A DNA stretch of 64,000 bases. Source: Rhodobacteraceae bacterium DSL-40 (GTDB lineage Bacteria > Pseudomonadota > Alphaproteobacteria > Rhodobacterales > Rhodobacteraceae). Numbering within the stretch: the first letter of the stretch is position 1; each line of letters opens with the position of its first letter. The position numbers and the translations under genes are program-made. The DNA lies in contig QKPN01000001.1 in the NCBI GenBank assembly GCA_003258405.1, positions 62,001 to 126,000 of the forward strand, given 5' to 3'. Below the pieces are notes generated by a model. The model searched no databases. It was not told where the DNA came from and was given only the letters and a program-made list of their open reading frames with translations. Of this stretch, positions 8,569-20,093 are shown one piece after another.

Positions 8569-9258
8569 CTATCCGGCGCGGCGGCGGCGCGGGATCATGG
8601 CTTCCAGAAGGCCGGGCAGGTCGTCGTAGCGGGCAAGCATGGCCTCGGGGGCAAGCCGCGCGACGCCCGCGCCCTCGGGCCCGAAGCCCACGAGGATGCA
8701 GGGCAGGCCCGCGCGGCGGGCGGTTTCGCGATCGGTTTCGGTATCGCCGATCAGCACGGCCCCCTCGGGGCGGCCGCCGGCGCGGGCGATGGTCTCGAAG
8801 AGATGCTGCGGATCGGGCTTGCGCACCGGCAGGCTGTCGGCGCCGAGGGTTGCGCGGAAGCGTGGCGCGATGCCGAGCTCGGCGAGCAGCGCCTCGGCCA
8901 GCGCGACCGGCTTGTTGGTGCAGACCGCGAGGATCCAGTCTTCGGCCGCGAGCCGGTCGAGCGCGGCTTCGACGCCCGGATAGAGCCGGGTCTCGCGGCA
9001 GAGCCCGGTGCGGTAATGCTCCAGCAGCCGGGGGTAGAGCGCCTCGATCACCGCATCCGCGCCGCCGTCCGGGGCGGGAAGGCGGGCAAGGCCCGCGCGC
9101 AGCATGGCGCGGCCGCCGCGAAAGGCCGTATGCGCATCCGCCACGGCCTCGAGCGGCGTACCGAAGCCGCCCTCGCCGAGGGCCGCGTTTGCCGCCGCGA
9201 TCAGGTCGGCGGAGGTGTCCGCGAGCGTTCCGTCAAGGTCGAATACGGCTGTACGCAT
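8569..9258 (-). CDS. gph: Phosphoglycolate phosphatase
   Basis: A 229-residue HAD-superfamily hydrolase. Motif I FDLDGTLADT is at residues 5-14 (nucleophile Asp), motif II CTNKP near 109, motif III lysine in VRKPDP near 142 and motif IV GDTETDRE near 168. Gph removes phosphate from 2-phosphoglycolate, a product of DNA repair or of photorespiratory metabolism. The ATG at 9258 follows a GGAGAG site; the longer in-frame reading begins without one. It is transcribed divergently from glmU. Confidence 0.87.
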   Translation of the reverse strand: MRTAVFDLDGTLADTSADLIAAANAALGEGGFGTPLEAVADAHTAFRGGRAMLRAGLARLPAPDGGADAVIEALYPRLLEHYRTGLCRETRLYPGVEAALDRLAAEDWILAVCTNKPVALAEALLAELGIAPRFRATLGADSLPVRKPDPQHLFETIARAGGRPEGAVLIGDTETDRETARRAGLPCILVGFGPEGAGVARLAPEAMLARYDDLPGLLEAMIPRRRRAG

Positions 9259-9312
9259 GCCACTCTCCAGATACAGAAGGCCGCCTTTCTCTTGCCCGAT
9301 CGCGGCAACCTT

Positions 9313-9341
9313 TTGAAACACATTCTGATGCGGGGTAGCCT
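9313..9341 (+). promoter_or_regulatory. Candidate sigma-70-type promoter for glmU-glmS
   Basis: TTGAAA (9313-9318) and TAGCCT (9336-9341) are separated by 17 bp, 58 bp upstream of the glmU start in the 140-bp divergent gph/glmU intergenic region. The -10 element matches the consensus only partly. Confidence 0.4.
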
Positions 9342-9398
9342 TTTTCCCGCCGGAGCGGGCTGCTATGTCCCGGAGACCGACTTACCCGGAGGATGCGC

Positions 9399-10763
9399 AT
9401 GCCCACTGCCGTTGTCGTTCTGGCCGCCGGACAGGGAACACGGATGAATTCCGACCTGCCCAAGGTCCTGCACAGCCTCGCGGGCGCGCCGCTCGTCGCC
9501 CATGCGATGCGCGCGGCGGATGCGATCGAGCGCGAGCGCCTGGTGGTGGTCACCGGCCATGGCGGCGTGGATGTCGAGGCGGCGGTGGCCGAGATCGACG
9601 ACACCGTGCTCTTCGCCCGGCAGGAGGACCAGCGCGGCACGGCGCATGCGGTGCGGGCGGCCGAGGCGGCGCTCGAAGGCTTCTCCGGGGACGTGATCGT
9701 GCTCTATGGCGATACGCCGCTGATCCGGCCCGAGACGCTCGAGGCGATGCTCGCGGCGCGGGCGGACGGGGCCGACGTGGTGGTTCTGGGCTTTCAGGCC
9801 GCGGATCCGACGGGCTATGGCCGGCTGGTTCTGGACCTCGATGGCTCGCTCATCGCGATTGTCGAGGAGAGGGATGCAACGCCCGCCGAGCGGGAAATCT
9901 CGCTTTGCAATTCCGGTGTGATTGCAGCCGATTGCGCGACGCTCTTCGAGCTTCTTGGCGCGGTGCGGAACGACAATGCAAAGGGCGAGTTCTACCTCAC
10001 CGACGTGGTGAGCCTCGCGCGGGGGCGCGGGCTCAAGGCGGCGGTGATCGCCTGTGAGGAGGCCGAGACGCTCGGGGTGAATTCGCGCGCCGATCTCGCC
10101 GCGGCGGAGGCGGCCTTCCAGGCGCGTGCACGGGCGGAGGCGCTCGAGACCGGCATCACGCTGAGCGATCCCGGCTCTGTCTGGTTCTCGCTCGACACCG
10201 TGATCGGGCGGGATGTGGAGATCGGGCCCTCGGTGGTGTTCGGGCCGGGGGTGACGGTTGAATCCGGCGCGGTGATCCGCGCCTTCTGCCATCTCGAGGG
10301 CTGTCATGTGAGCCGGGGCGCGACCGTCGGACCCTTCGCGCGGCTCCGGCCCGGCGCCGAGCTGGCCGAGGACACGCATATCGGCAACTTCGTCGAGATC
10401 AAGAACGCGGTGGTGGACGCGGGCGCCAAGGTGAACCACCTGAGCTACATCGGCGATGCGCATGTGGGGGCGGCAACGAATATCGGCGCCGGCACCATCA
10501 CCTGCAATTACGACGGTGTCTTCAAGCACCACACCGAGATCGGGCCGCGGGTCTTCGTCGGCTCGAACACCGCGCTCGTGGCACCGGTGACGGTAGGGGC
10601 GGATGCGATGATCGGGGCGGGCTCGATCGTGACCTCGGATGTGCCCTCGGGCGCCCTTGCGGTGGCGCGCGCGCGGCAGGCGAACAAGCCCGGGCTCGGT
10701 GCGCGGCTCATGGAGCGGCTCCGGGCGGCCAAGGCGGCGAAACGCGCCGGGGAGGCGAGCTGA
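9399..10763 (+). CDS. glmU: Bifunctional GlmU (GlcNAc-1-P uridyltransferase / GlcN-1-P acetyltransferase)
   Basis: A 454-residue enzyme that acetylates glucosamine-1-phosphate and then makes UDP-GlcNAc for peptidoglycan and LPS. The N-terminal nucleotidyltransferase has LAAGQGTRM (residues 7-15), LYGDTPLI near 102 and EFYLTDV near 200. The C-terminal left-handed beta helix has hexapeptide repeats and the acetyltransferase signature GDAHVGAATNIGAGTITCNY near 350-370. The start is set at 9399 because GGAGG at 9388-9392 is six bases upstream; the ATG at 9393 directly abuts that site and is unlikely. One base separates its stop from the glmS start. Confidence 0.97.
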   Translation: MPTAVVVLAAGQGTRMNSDLPKVLHSLAGAPLVAHAMRAADAIERERLVVVTGHGGVDVEAAVAEIDDTVLFARQEDQRGTAHAVRAAEAALEGFSGDVIVLYGDTPLIRPETLEAMLAARADGADVVVLGFQAADPTGYGRLVLDLDGSLIAIVEERDATPAEREISLCNSGVIAADCATLFELLGAVRNDNAKGEFYLTDVVSLARGRGLKAAVIACEEAETLGVNSRADLAAAEAAFQARARAEALETGITLSDPGSVWFSLDTVIGRDVEIGPSVVFGPGVTVESGAVIRAFCHLEGCHVSRGATVGPFARLRPGAELAEDTHIGNFVEIKNAVVDAGAKVNHLSYIGDAHVGAATNIGAGTITCNYDGVFKHHTEIGPRVFVGSNTALVAPVTVGADAMIGAGSIVTSDVPSGALAVARARQANKPGLGARLMERLRAAKAAKRAGEAS

Positions 10764-10764
10764 G

Positions 10765-12581
<1,817 letters not shown>

Positions 12582-12585
<4 letters not shown>

Positions 12586-13286
12586 GCGAGAATATCACGG
12601 CTCCGCAAGCACTTGAAGAGCTGGAGGCGCTTGCCGACCCTGCCGCCGCGGAGCAGATGGCGGCCTATCACCGGGCCAGCCGGCGGTATCTCGGCGTGGG
12701 CGTGCCGGCGATCGAGGGCTGCGTGCGGCGCTGGCGGGCGGGGATCGGCGGGATCGAGGCGCGGGTGGCGCTGGCGCGCGGGCTCTGGGACAGCGATGTG
12801 CATGAGGGTCGGGTGGCGGCGGCGAAGCTGCTGACGCAGGCGCGGATGGGTGAGGGCGAGGGGCTGGTCTGGGACGAGTTCCAGCGATGGGTCCGGGGGT
12901 TCGACGCCTGGGCCATTGCCGATCATGCCTGCAAGGTGGGCGAGCGGCGGCTGGTGGCCGATCCGGCCCGGCTCGATACGGTCGAGGGCTGGATCGCCGA
13001 TCCGAACAAATGGGTGCGCCGATCGGCCCTGGTCGTGACGCTGCCCTGGACGAAGATGCGGCATCCCTCTGACAGGGACAGGGAAATCCGTGAGAGGGTG
13101 CTGGGCTGGGCCTCCGGTTACGTGGCCGACCGGGACTGGTTCATCCAGAAGGCGGTGTCCTGGTGGCTCCGGAGCCTGTCGCTCCGGGAGCCCGAGCGGG
13201 TGCGGGCGTTTCTGGCCGGGCCGGGGCAGGAGCTGAAGGCCTTCGCGCGCAAGGACGCGGGGCGTCTGCTCGGCGCGCGGGGATGA
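12582..13286 (+). CDS. AlkD-like DNA alkylation repair protein
   Basis: A 234-residue all-helical protein of the DNA alkylation repair (AlkD, HEAT-like) family, which excises alkylated bases. Recognisable elements are LARGLWDSDVHEGRVAAAKLL (residues about 63-83), FDAWAIADHACK near 107, and DPNKWVRRSALV near 142, followed by DRDWFIQKAVSWWLR near 190 that corresponds to the catalytic/DNA-contact helix. It begins in an ATGA overlap with the glmS stop, so it is translationally coupled to amino-sugar genes with no evident functional link. The family call is good; enzymatic activity is inferred. Confidence 0.82.
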
Positions 13287-13411
13287 CCGGCGGCCCTGTC
13301 TGGACGCCGTTGGGGCCCGATATGGCGGCCGGCCCTGCGGAAGTTGATCGGGCGTTAACCCCGACGCGCTAGCATCGCGGTCTATCCCGAGACAGCGATG
13401 GAGGGCCGCGC

Positions 13412-13744
13412 ATGGCGGACCGCAAGCGGACGAAGTCCGAGGAGCGCAGCTATGTCGAGCTCATCGACGAGATCTTCCAGCTCGAGATCTGGCACCGGCA
13501 GAACCAGCTGAAGCTCCGGCACATTCCGGAAGGCTGGGAAGGCATCGAGGCGGCGCATCCCTGCCGTCGGAGGAAGTCCAAGCTCACGGCGAATTTCGAC
13601 AGCGACGTGGTGAAATGGTTCCGCGGGATGGGCCATGGCTATCAGGCGCGGATGAACGCGGTGCTCCGGATCTACATGCTCTCGGTCGTCTCGAAGGAGA
13701 TCAGGCGGCGCGGCGACAAGGACTGGAAGGGCGATCCGATCTGA
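13412..13744 (+). CDS. BrnA-like antitoxin family protein, no adjacent BrnT
   Basis: A 110-residue basic protein. The C-terminal half reads LTANFDSDVVKWFRGMGHGY followed by QARMNAVLRIYM, matching the ribbon-helix-helix-like DNA-binding region of BrnA antitoxins (dxDVxxWFRxxGxGYQxRxNAVLRxYm). The N-terminal 55 residues are acidic then basic and not typical. BrnA normally represses its operon and neutralises the ribonuclease toxin BrnT encoded just upstream; here the upstream gene is alkD and no BrnT-like gene is seen on either side. It may be a stand-alone transcription factor. A GGAGGG site precedes the ATG. Confidence 0.75.
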   Translation: MADRKRTKSEERSYVELIDEIFQLEIWHRQNQLKLRHIPEGWEGIEAAHPCRRRKSKLTANFDSDVVKWFRGMGHGYQARMNAVLRIYMLSVVSKEIRRRGDKDWKGDPI

Positions 13745-13933
13745 GGGGGCGCTCGGTGCCGGATGTCCTGGCCATGAGACGAGCTACTGATCCGGATCGT
13801 CTCGAACGGGGCGTTCAACCCACAACATAAGGGCCGCCCACTTTTCTCTGTTGCTTTATGGGGTTGATATCAACCCTGAAATGTATTCTCATATCTGCAA
13901 TTGTGATAGTTTTTATAGCGACTGAGGAATTCC

Positions 13934-15970
13934 ATGCGGCAATCTTTATTGCAGAAGATGAAGAATATTGAGTTGGATATAGAAAAATCATCTCATAAGG
14001 ACAAATTTTATCCCCTAAGTTTTTGCTATGTAATGTCGAGAGAATTCGACGAGCGGGCAGCCCTGAAACTTTTGGGAGATCATAATCCTTCATTTGAGCG
14101 GCTCCTTGCGGAGATGTTTCCTCTCTATGATGGAGCCCCGCTTGAGGGGGCGCTGCCAGAGCGTTCAGCCGATCTTTCAGTCCGAATTCCGGGCTTTCCA
14201 GAGGTGCGGATCCCGTCGCCGATCGACTGGGCGGTGCACACTGGCGACATATATCGCTGGAGGCTCGAGTTCCACGGTTTGAAGTGGCTGCCAGATGCCT
14301 GCGCCGAGGGCCGTGCGGGACGCAGATCAGCCGAGCGGGCGATCCTCGACTTTCAGGATTTCGTGCTGAACAGGGCGGTTCCCTTAGATTTTACGTGGGA
14401 CAGATTCACTTGGGGCGATGTTGCGCTGGCGATCCGCACCAATGCGCTCCTCGAATTTCTGGATACTTATCTAGAGAGCCCGAGAAACGCGAATAGGCAG
14501 GTTGTTCTTGCGGCGATCCAGATCCTGGTCATCCAGATTGCAGCGATGCTGAACGAAAACTGCTATACGACTGGCCACAATCATGGCCTGTTTCAGGATG
14601 TCGCACTCCTGAGGATCATCGGGCGATGCAAGGGCATGTATGCCCGAGACGAGATCCTCGAGCATGTTTCCCAACGGATCTGTGATCTGCAGATGCGCAA
14701 GTCGCTGGTTGGTGGCATGCACGTGGAGAACAGTCCCGAATATCACCTGCTTTTTGTTAGATTGGCCCTTCGTGCCGCAGGCGCGGAAGCGCTCGGTCAG
14801 AGCGCCAAGAAGGAGATCGCGGACGCTCTGTCCCAGGCTCTGCGCAGTCTCTGCTATTTTGTGGTGCCGCCCTCGCAGATCGTGCCGTTCGGTGACACGG
14901 CCAGGCGCAATGTGCAGCAGGACTTTCGGAAGATCTGGCGCCGCGCCAGGCGCGACACGCTGCTCGGATCGCGGCAAGAGATAATGGATGTGGTCGACTT
15001 TCTGCGGAGCTCCGGTGACGAACGGACGCCGGACCTTCCCAAGAATGTCGTCTTCAAGGAGACGGGTTATGCCTGTTTTCGAAACGGGTGGATGCGGCAG
15101 GATGTGGATACGTCATCACGGTCTGCAACCTGCGTCTTCCTGAAATGCGGATCGGCCAGCAAGATCCATAAGCATGATGACGACGGAAGCGTGCAGATCT
15201 TCGCATTCGGCCAGGAACTGATTCTCGATCCCGGAAAATTCTCCAATGATCGGGCGGCGCCCGGCTCACGCCAGACCAATGCGAGCGCGAGCCATAGTCT
15301 CTTGCTGCTTGACGATGGTCAGGGTGGCGTGCGGTCGCCAAGGCGGTCACGCATTCTGCGATATGCCACCGAGGGTACACCCTGGGTACTGTGTGAGCGG
15401 GTTTTCGGTTCCGAGCGTCTTCTGCGCGCGCTGGTTCTGTTCGAGGAGGGAGGCGTCCTCGTGGTGGATATCGCCGGTTCGAAATCGCGCCTGAGCGGCT
15501 GGTCACAGTTTCTGCTGTCCCCGACCCTCTCGCTTTGCGAGAGGGAATCCTCTCCTGGACATCATCGCTTCGAGGGGGAGAGCGGGGTTGGCATGTCGAT
15601 CTCGGTTCTCGGCGTCGCTGGGGCAGATCGCTGCACGCCGGAGCATGGGAAGTTGAATTTCGCGGAGTCGCATTTTCATCCCGCCCTTGGGCGACGCGAG
15701 CCGGCGGCGATGGCGCAGATCCGTTTCGACACGCGGGGTGGGCCGGCAGCGCTTGCCGTCTTTCTTCAGCCGGAGCGCGCGGGCGGGCCGCCGACCACGG
15801 CGCCCGCAATCCGGCGCACTGGCGGTGACCTCGTGATTGCGACTGGCAAGGAGAGGATATCCATTCCGGTGGAGATAGCCTCGACAACGCGAAGATCAAA
15901 AATTCGCAGCTGGATCTCAGCGGCGCTGAGCGTTCGCCGCGCCGCGCGACGGCGCCCTCCCAAGATGTGA
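13934..15970 (+). CDS. Heparinase II/III-family polysaccharide lyase
   Basis: A 678-residue protein. The middle region contains TTGHNHGLFQDVALLRI near residue 211, typical of the alpha-helical toroid of heparinase II/III and alginate-lyase-like enzymes; the C-terminal beta-sandwich begins with SKIHKHDDDGSVQIFAFG near 409 and LILDPGKFS, the Hepar_II_III signature. Such enzymes cleave uronic-acid polysaccharides by beta-elimination. No signal peptide is visible, so it may act in the cytoplasm or with a capsule system. The first 60 codons are AT-rich and use TTA, CTA, AGA and ATA, unlike the neighbours, which suggests horizontal acquisition. GAGGAA precedes the ATG at 13934. Confidence 0.82.
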   Translation: MRQSLLQKMKNIELDIEKSSHKDKFYPLSFCYVMSREFDERAALKLLGDHNPSFERLLAEMFPLYDGAPLEGALPERSADLSVRIPGFPEVRIPSPIDWAVHTGDIYRWRLEFHGLKWLPDACAEGRAGRRSAERAILDFQDFVLNRAVPLDFTWDRFTWGDVALAIRTNALLEFLDTYLESPRNANRQVVLAAIQILVIQIAAMLNENCYTTGHNHGLFQDVALLRIIGRCKGMYARDEILEHVSQRICDLQMRKSLVGGMHVENSPEYHLLFVRLALRAAGAEALGQSAKKEIADALSQALRSLCYFVVPPSQIVPFGDTARRNVQQDFRKIWRRARRDTLLGSRQEIMDVVDFLRSSGDERTPDLPKNVVFKETGYACFRNGWMRQDVDTSSRSATCVFLKCGSASKIHKHDDDGSVQIFAFGQELILDPGKFSNDRAAPGSRQTNASASHSLLLLDDGQGGVRSPRRSRILRYATEGTPWVLCERVFGSERLLRALVLFEEGGVLVVDIAGSKSRLSGWSQFLLSPTLSLCERESSPGHHRFEGESGVGMSISVLGVAGADRCTPEHGKLNFAESHFHPALGRREPAAMAQIRFDTRGGPAALAVFLQPERAGGPPTTAPAIRRTGGDLVIATGKERISIPVEIASTTRRSKIRSWISAALSVRRAARRRPPKM

Positions 15971-16140
15971 GCGTCGAATTCCATCGTTCGGCGCCCTGTC
16001 GCCGGGCGATCGGGATGGGCGGGAATGTGGGTGATGCCAGCCTGATCCGCTTGCGATCATGGGCCCGATCTCGCTTCGGATCGTAACTGGGCACGGTTTC
16101 GTCACGCTGACCTGCAAGAGCGTGTCTTTGAGCGACGGGG

Positions 16141-17739
16141 CTACTCCGCTGCGGCCCTCAGATCAAACGCCGCGGCCATCAGGGTGCGGGTGTAGTCGGT
16201 CCTCGGTGCGTCGAAGATCTGCGCGGCGGGGCCGGCCTCGACCACCTCGCCCTGCTGCATCACCATCACCTTGTGGGCGAGCGCGCGCACGACGCGGAGG
16301 TCGTGGCTGATGAAGATGTAGGCCAGCCCGTATTTGCGCTGGAGCCGGCGCAGGAGCTCGACGATCTGGACCTGCACCGTCATGTCGAGGGCGGAGGTCG
16401 GCTCGTCGAGGAGGACGAGTTTCGGTTGCAGGACCATCGCGCGGGCCACCGCGATGCGCTGGCGCTGGCCGCCGGAAAACTCGTGGGGGTAGCGGTCCAT
16501 CATCGCGGGGTCGAGCCCCACCTCGGTCAGGATGTCGGCGACGCGGGCGCGGGTGTCGCCGCCGTGGCCGTGGAGGGCAAGGCCCTCGGCGACGATCTGT
16601 TCGATCGACATGCGGGGGCTGAGCGAGCCGAACGGGTCCTGGAAGACCATCTGCATGTCGGCGCGGAGGCGGCGGAGCTCGCGGTGCCGGAGGCCCTGGA
16701 TGTCGCGGCCCATGAAGGTGATGGGGCCGTTGGAGGAGATGAGGCGCATGAGGGCAAGCGCGAGCGTGGTCTTGCCCGAGCCGCTTTCGCCGACGATGCC
16801 GAGGGTCTCGCCGGCGCGGACGCCGAGGCTCGCGCCGTTCACCGCCTTGATGTGGCCCACGGTCTTGCGCAGGAAGCCGCGGCGGATCGGGAACCAGACC
16901 TTGAGGTCCTCGGTCTCGATGACGGCCTGGGTGGCTTCCGGGGCGGGCTCCGGGATGCCGCTCGGCTCCGCGGCGAGGAGCTTGCGGGTGTAGGGGTGCT
17001 GCGGGTTCTTGAAGATCTCCGCCGTCGGGCCGGTCTCGACGATCTCGCCGTCCTTCATCACCGCGACGCGGGTGGCGATGCGGCGGACGATGTTGAGGTC
17101 GTGGGTGATGAAGAGCATCGCCATGCCGAGGCGGCTCTGGAGCTCGGCAAGCAGGGTCAGCACCTGGGCCTGGATGGTGACGTCGAGCGCGGTGGTGGGC
17201 TCGTCGGCGATCAGGATGGCGGGGCCGTTGGCCAGCGCCATGGCGATCATCACCCTCTGGCGCTGGCCGCCGGAGAGCTGGTGGGGATAGGCCTGGAGGC
17301 GGCTTTCGGGGTCGCGGATGCCGACCTGGCTCAGGAGCTCGAGGATGCGGGCGCGGGCCTTCTGGCCGGCGAGGCCCTGATGCAGCGCGAGGCTTTCGCC
17401 GAGCTGGCGCTCGATGGTGTGGAGGGGGTTGAGCGAGGTCATCGGCTCCTGGAAGATGAAGCTGATGTCGTTGCCGCGGGTGGCGCGCAGCTCGCGTTCG
17501 GTGGCGTCGGCGAGGTCGCGGCCGGCGTAGCGGATGCGGCCGGTGACCTCGGCGCTCTCGGGCAGGAGCTTGACCGTCGACATGGCGGTGACGGATTTGC
17601 CCGAGCCGCTCTCGCCGACGAGGGCGAGGGTCTCGCCGGGGGCGAGATCGAAGGAGACGCCGCGGACGGCGCGGGTTTCCTTGGCGCCCTGGCGGAAGGT
17701 GACGGTGAGGTTCTCGACGATGAGGAGGGGCTCGGTCAT
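16141..17739 (-). CDS. yejF: Peptide ABC importer, double ATPase subunit YejF
   Basis: A 532-residue protein with two complete ABC ATPase domains. Domain 1 has Walker A GESGSGKS near residue 40, signature [14 protein letters not shown] near 165 and Walker [15 protein letters not shown]. Domain 2 has [15 protein letters not shown] near 315, [13 protein letters not shown] near 430 and [14 protein letters not shown]. Tandem ATPases of this length are the hallmark of YejF. It powers the YejABEF importer for oligopeptides, including microcin C-type compounds in enterobacteria. Last gene of yejA-yejB-yejE-yejF, after a 145-nt gap from yejE. Confidence 0.93.
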   Translation of the reverse strand: MTEPLLIVENLTVTFRQGAKETRAVRGVSFDLAPGETLALVGESGSGKSVTAMSTVKLLPESAEVTGRIRYAGRDLADATERELRATRGNDISFIFQEPMTSLNPLHTIERQLGESLALHQGLAGQKARARILELLSQVGIRDPESRLQAYPHQLSGGQRQRVMIAMALANGPAILIADEPTTALDVTIQAQVLTLLAELQSRLGMAMLFITHDLNIVRRIATRVAVMKDGEIVETGPTAEIFKNPQHPYTRKLLAAEPSGIPEPAPEATQAVIETEDLKVWFPIRRGFLRKTVGHIKAVNGASLGVRAGETLGIVGESGSGKTTLALALMRLISSNGPITFMGRDIQGLRHRELRRLRADMQMVFQDPFGSLSPRMSIEQIVAEGLALHGHGGDTRARVADILTEVGLDPAMMDRYPHEFSGGQRQRIAVARAMVLQPKLVLLDEPTSALDMTVQVQIVELLRRLQRKYGLAYIFISHDLRVVRALAHKVMVMQQGEVVEAGPAAQIFDAPRTDYTRTLMAAAFDLRAAAE

Positions 17740-17884
17740 CGGCGGATCCGGCCCGTCGGGCTGTCGGCGGCCGTTCCCTGAGCGGCGGTGCCGCCGGGCG
17801 CGCCCTGACCCGATCGCGTTGCACGGGGGCGGGCAGTGTGGGCGATGTCCGCAGGCGCGATCGGGCGGGGATGCGGGTTCGGGC

Positions 17885-19006
17885 TCATCGGAAGGTCTTT
17901 CTCGGGTCGAAGGCGTCGCGGATGCCCTCGAAGATGAAGACGAGCAGCGAGAGCATGAAGGCGAAGGTGAAGAAGGCGGTGAAGCCCAGCCAGGGGGCGT
18001 TGAGGCGGTTCTTGCCCTGGAGCGCCAGCTCTCCCAGCGAGGGGTAGGATGGCGGCAGGCCGAGGCCGAGGAAGTCGAGCGCGGCGAGCCCGCCGATGGC
18101 GCCGGTGATGATGAAGGGAAGCAGCGTGAGGGTCGCGACCATGGCGTTGGGGAGCAGGTGGCGGAACATGATGGTCCAGTCGCCGACCCCGAGCGCCCTG
18201 GCGGCGCGGACGTATTCGAAGTTGCGCGCGCGCAGGAATTCGGCGCGGACCACGCCGACGAGCGAGGTCCAGGAGAAGAAGGCGATGAGCAGCGTGAGCA
18301 GCCAGAAGTTCATCGTGAAGAGCGCGGAGAGGATGATGATGATGTAGAGGCTCGGCATGTTCGACCAGATCTCCACCACGCGCTGGAAGGTGAGATCGAC
18401 CCAGCCGCCGAAATAGCCCTGCACCGCGCCCGCAGCGATGCCGATCACCGAGGAGATCACCGCGACGAGGAGGGCGAAGAGGACGGAGATGCGGAAGCCG
18501 TAGATCACGCGGGCCACGACGTCGCGGGTCTGGTCGTCGGTGCCGAGCCAGTGGTTGCGGTCGGGCGGCGAGGGGGCGGTGCTGACCTCGTAGTTGATGG
18601 TGTTGTAGCTGTAGGGGATGGGCGGCCAGAGGATCCAGCCGGGATCGGTGATCGGCACGCCCGCAGCGGTGCCGTGCTCGCGGGCCTCGGCGAGAATGCC
18701 CTCGGGATCGTCGAGGCAGGCCTCGGCGCCGCCGGTGCGGATGAGGCAGATCACTTCGGGGGCGTTGTATTCCGCCTCGGTCTGGAATTCGCCGCCGAAC
18801 TCGGCCTCCGAATGGAAGCTGAAGATCGGCATGTAGAGTTCGCCCCGGTAGCTCAGCAGCAGCGGCTTGTCGTTGGCGACGAACTCGGCGCAGAGCGTGA
18901 TGAGGAAGACCGCGAGAAAGATCCAGAAGGACCAGAACGCGCGGCGGTTGGCCTTGAAGTTCGCGAGGCGGCGGCGCTGGAGGGCGTTGAGGTGCAGGAG
19001 GCGCAT
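17885..19006 (-). CDS. yejE: Peptide ABC importer permease YejE
   Basis: A 373-residue inner-membrane permease. One transmembrane helix near residues 25-45 (FWIFLAVFLITLCAEFV) is followed by a roughly 90-residue periplasmic section with NDKPLLLSYRGELYMP, characteristic of YejE. It then has HWLGTDDQTRDVVARVIYGF and five further helices of the binding-protein-dependent transport fold, with the EAA-type loop around ARALGVGDWTIMFRHLLPNA. It pairs with YejB to form the pore. The start shares one base with the yejB stop (TGATG), indicating translational coupling. Confidence 0.94.
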   Translation of the reverse strand: MRLLHLNALQRRRLANFKANRRAFWSFWIFLAVFLITLCAEFVANDKPLLLSYRGELYMPIFSFHSEAEFGGEFQTEAEYNAPEVICLIRTGGAEACLDDPEGILAEAREHGTAAGVPITDPGWILWPPIPYSYNTINYEVSTAPSPPDRNHWLGTDDQTRDVVARVIYGFRISVLFALLVAVISSVIGIAAGAVQGYFGGWVDLTFQRVVEIWSNMPSLYIIIILSALFTMNFWLLTLLIAFFSWTSLVGVVRAEFLRARNFEYVRAARALGVGDWTIMFRHLLPNAMVATLTLLPFIITGAIGGLAALDFLGLGLPPSYPSLGELALQGKNRLNAPWLGFTAFFTFAFMLSLLVFIFEGIRDAFDPRKTFR

Positions 19007-20079
19007 CAGGTCTCGCGGCTTTCGAAGTCGATGCGGGGATCGACCCAGACATAGGTGAGATCGGAGAGGAGCCCGACGAGGAGGCCCAGCAGCCCGAAGA
19101 CATAGAGCGTGCCGAAGACGACCGGGTAGTCGCGCTGGATCGCGCTCTCGTAGGCGAGGCGGCCGAGCCCGTCGAGGGAGAAGATGGTCTCGATGATGAG
19201 CGAGCCGCCGAAGAAGACCGAGATGAAGAGGGCGGGAAAGCCCGCGATCACGATCAGCATCGCATTGCGGAACACATGGCCGTAGAGCACGCGGTGCTCG
19301 GTCAGGCCCTTGGCGCGGGCGGTGATGACATACTGCTTCTTGATCTCGTCGAGGAAGGAATTCTTGGTGAGCAGGGTGAGCGTCGCGAAGGCGCCGATGG
19401 TCGAGGCCGCGACCGGCAGCGTGATGTGCCAGAGATAGTCCCCGATCTGGCCCAGGAGCGAGAGATCGGCGAAATTGTCGGAGGTGAGCCCGCGGAGCGG
19501 GAAGATCCGCCAGTAGGAGCCGCCCGCAAAGAGCACGAGCAGCATGATGGCGAAGAGGAAGCTCGGGATCGCGTAGGCCACGATGATGAGGCCGGAGGTC
19601 CAGGTGTCGAAGCTCGATCCGTCTCTGATCGCCTTGCGGATGCCGAGCGGGATCGAGATGAGATAGGCGATCAGGGTGGACCAGAGCCCGAGCGTGATCG
19701 AGACCGGCATCTTCTCGAAGACCAGATCCACCACCGAGATCGAGCGGAAGTAGCTCTCGCCGAAGTCGAAGGTGAGATAGTTGCCGACCATGATGAAGAA
19801 GCGCTCGACGGGCGGCTTGTCGAAGCCGAACTGCTTCTCGAGATCGGCGATGAATTCGGGCGGCAGGCCCTCGGCGCCGCGGTATTCGCTGCCGCCGCCG
19901 GTCTCGCCGCCGCCGCCGGAGATGCGGTCGAGCGCGCCCGAATCCTGGGAATTGATCTCGGCGATGATCTGTTCGATCGGGCCGCCGGGCATGAACTGGA
20001 CCAGCACGAAATTGACGAGCAGGATCCCGATCAGCGTCGGCACGATCAGCAGGATGCGGCGGAGGATATAGGCGCCCAT
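19006..20079 (-). CDS. yejB: Peptide ABC importer permease YejB
   Basis: A 357-residue permease. It begins with the typical [20 protein letters not shown] helix and [14 protein letters not shown], has a glycine-rich insert ([12 protein letters not shown], residues 55-66) and then [19 protein letters not shown] and [10 protein letters not shown] as in YejB. Five more hydrophobic helices follow, with an EAA-like loop near [21 protein letters not shown]. It forms the channel with YejE. It lies 14 nt downstream of yejA. Confidence 0.94.
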   Translation of the reverse strand: MGAYILRRILLIVPTLIGILLVNFVLVQFMPGGPIEQIIAEINSQDSGALDRISGGGGETGGGSEYRGAEGLPPEFIADLEKQFGFDKPPVERFFIMVGNYLTFDFGESYFRSISVVDLVFEKMPVSITLGLWSTLIAYLISIPLGIRKAIRDGSSFDTWTSGLIIVAYAIPSFLFAIMLLVLFAGGSYWRIFPLRGLTSDNFADLSLLGQIGDYLWHITLPVAASTIGAFATLTLLTKNSFLDEIKKQYVITARAKGLTEHRVLYGHVFRNAMLIVIAGFPALFISVFFGGSLIIETIFSLDGLGRLAYESAIQRDYPVVFGTLYVFGLLGLLVGLLSDLTYVWVDPRIDFESRET

Positions 20080-20093
20080 GTCAGGTTCTCATC

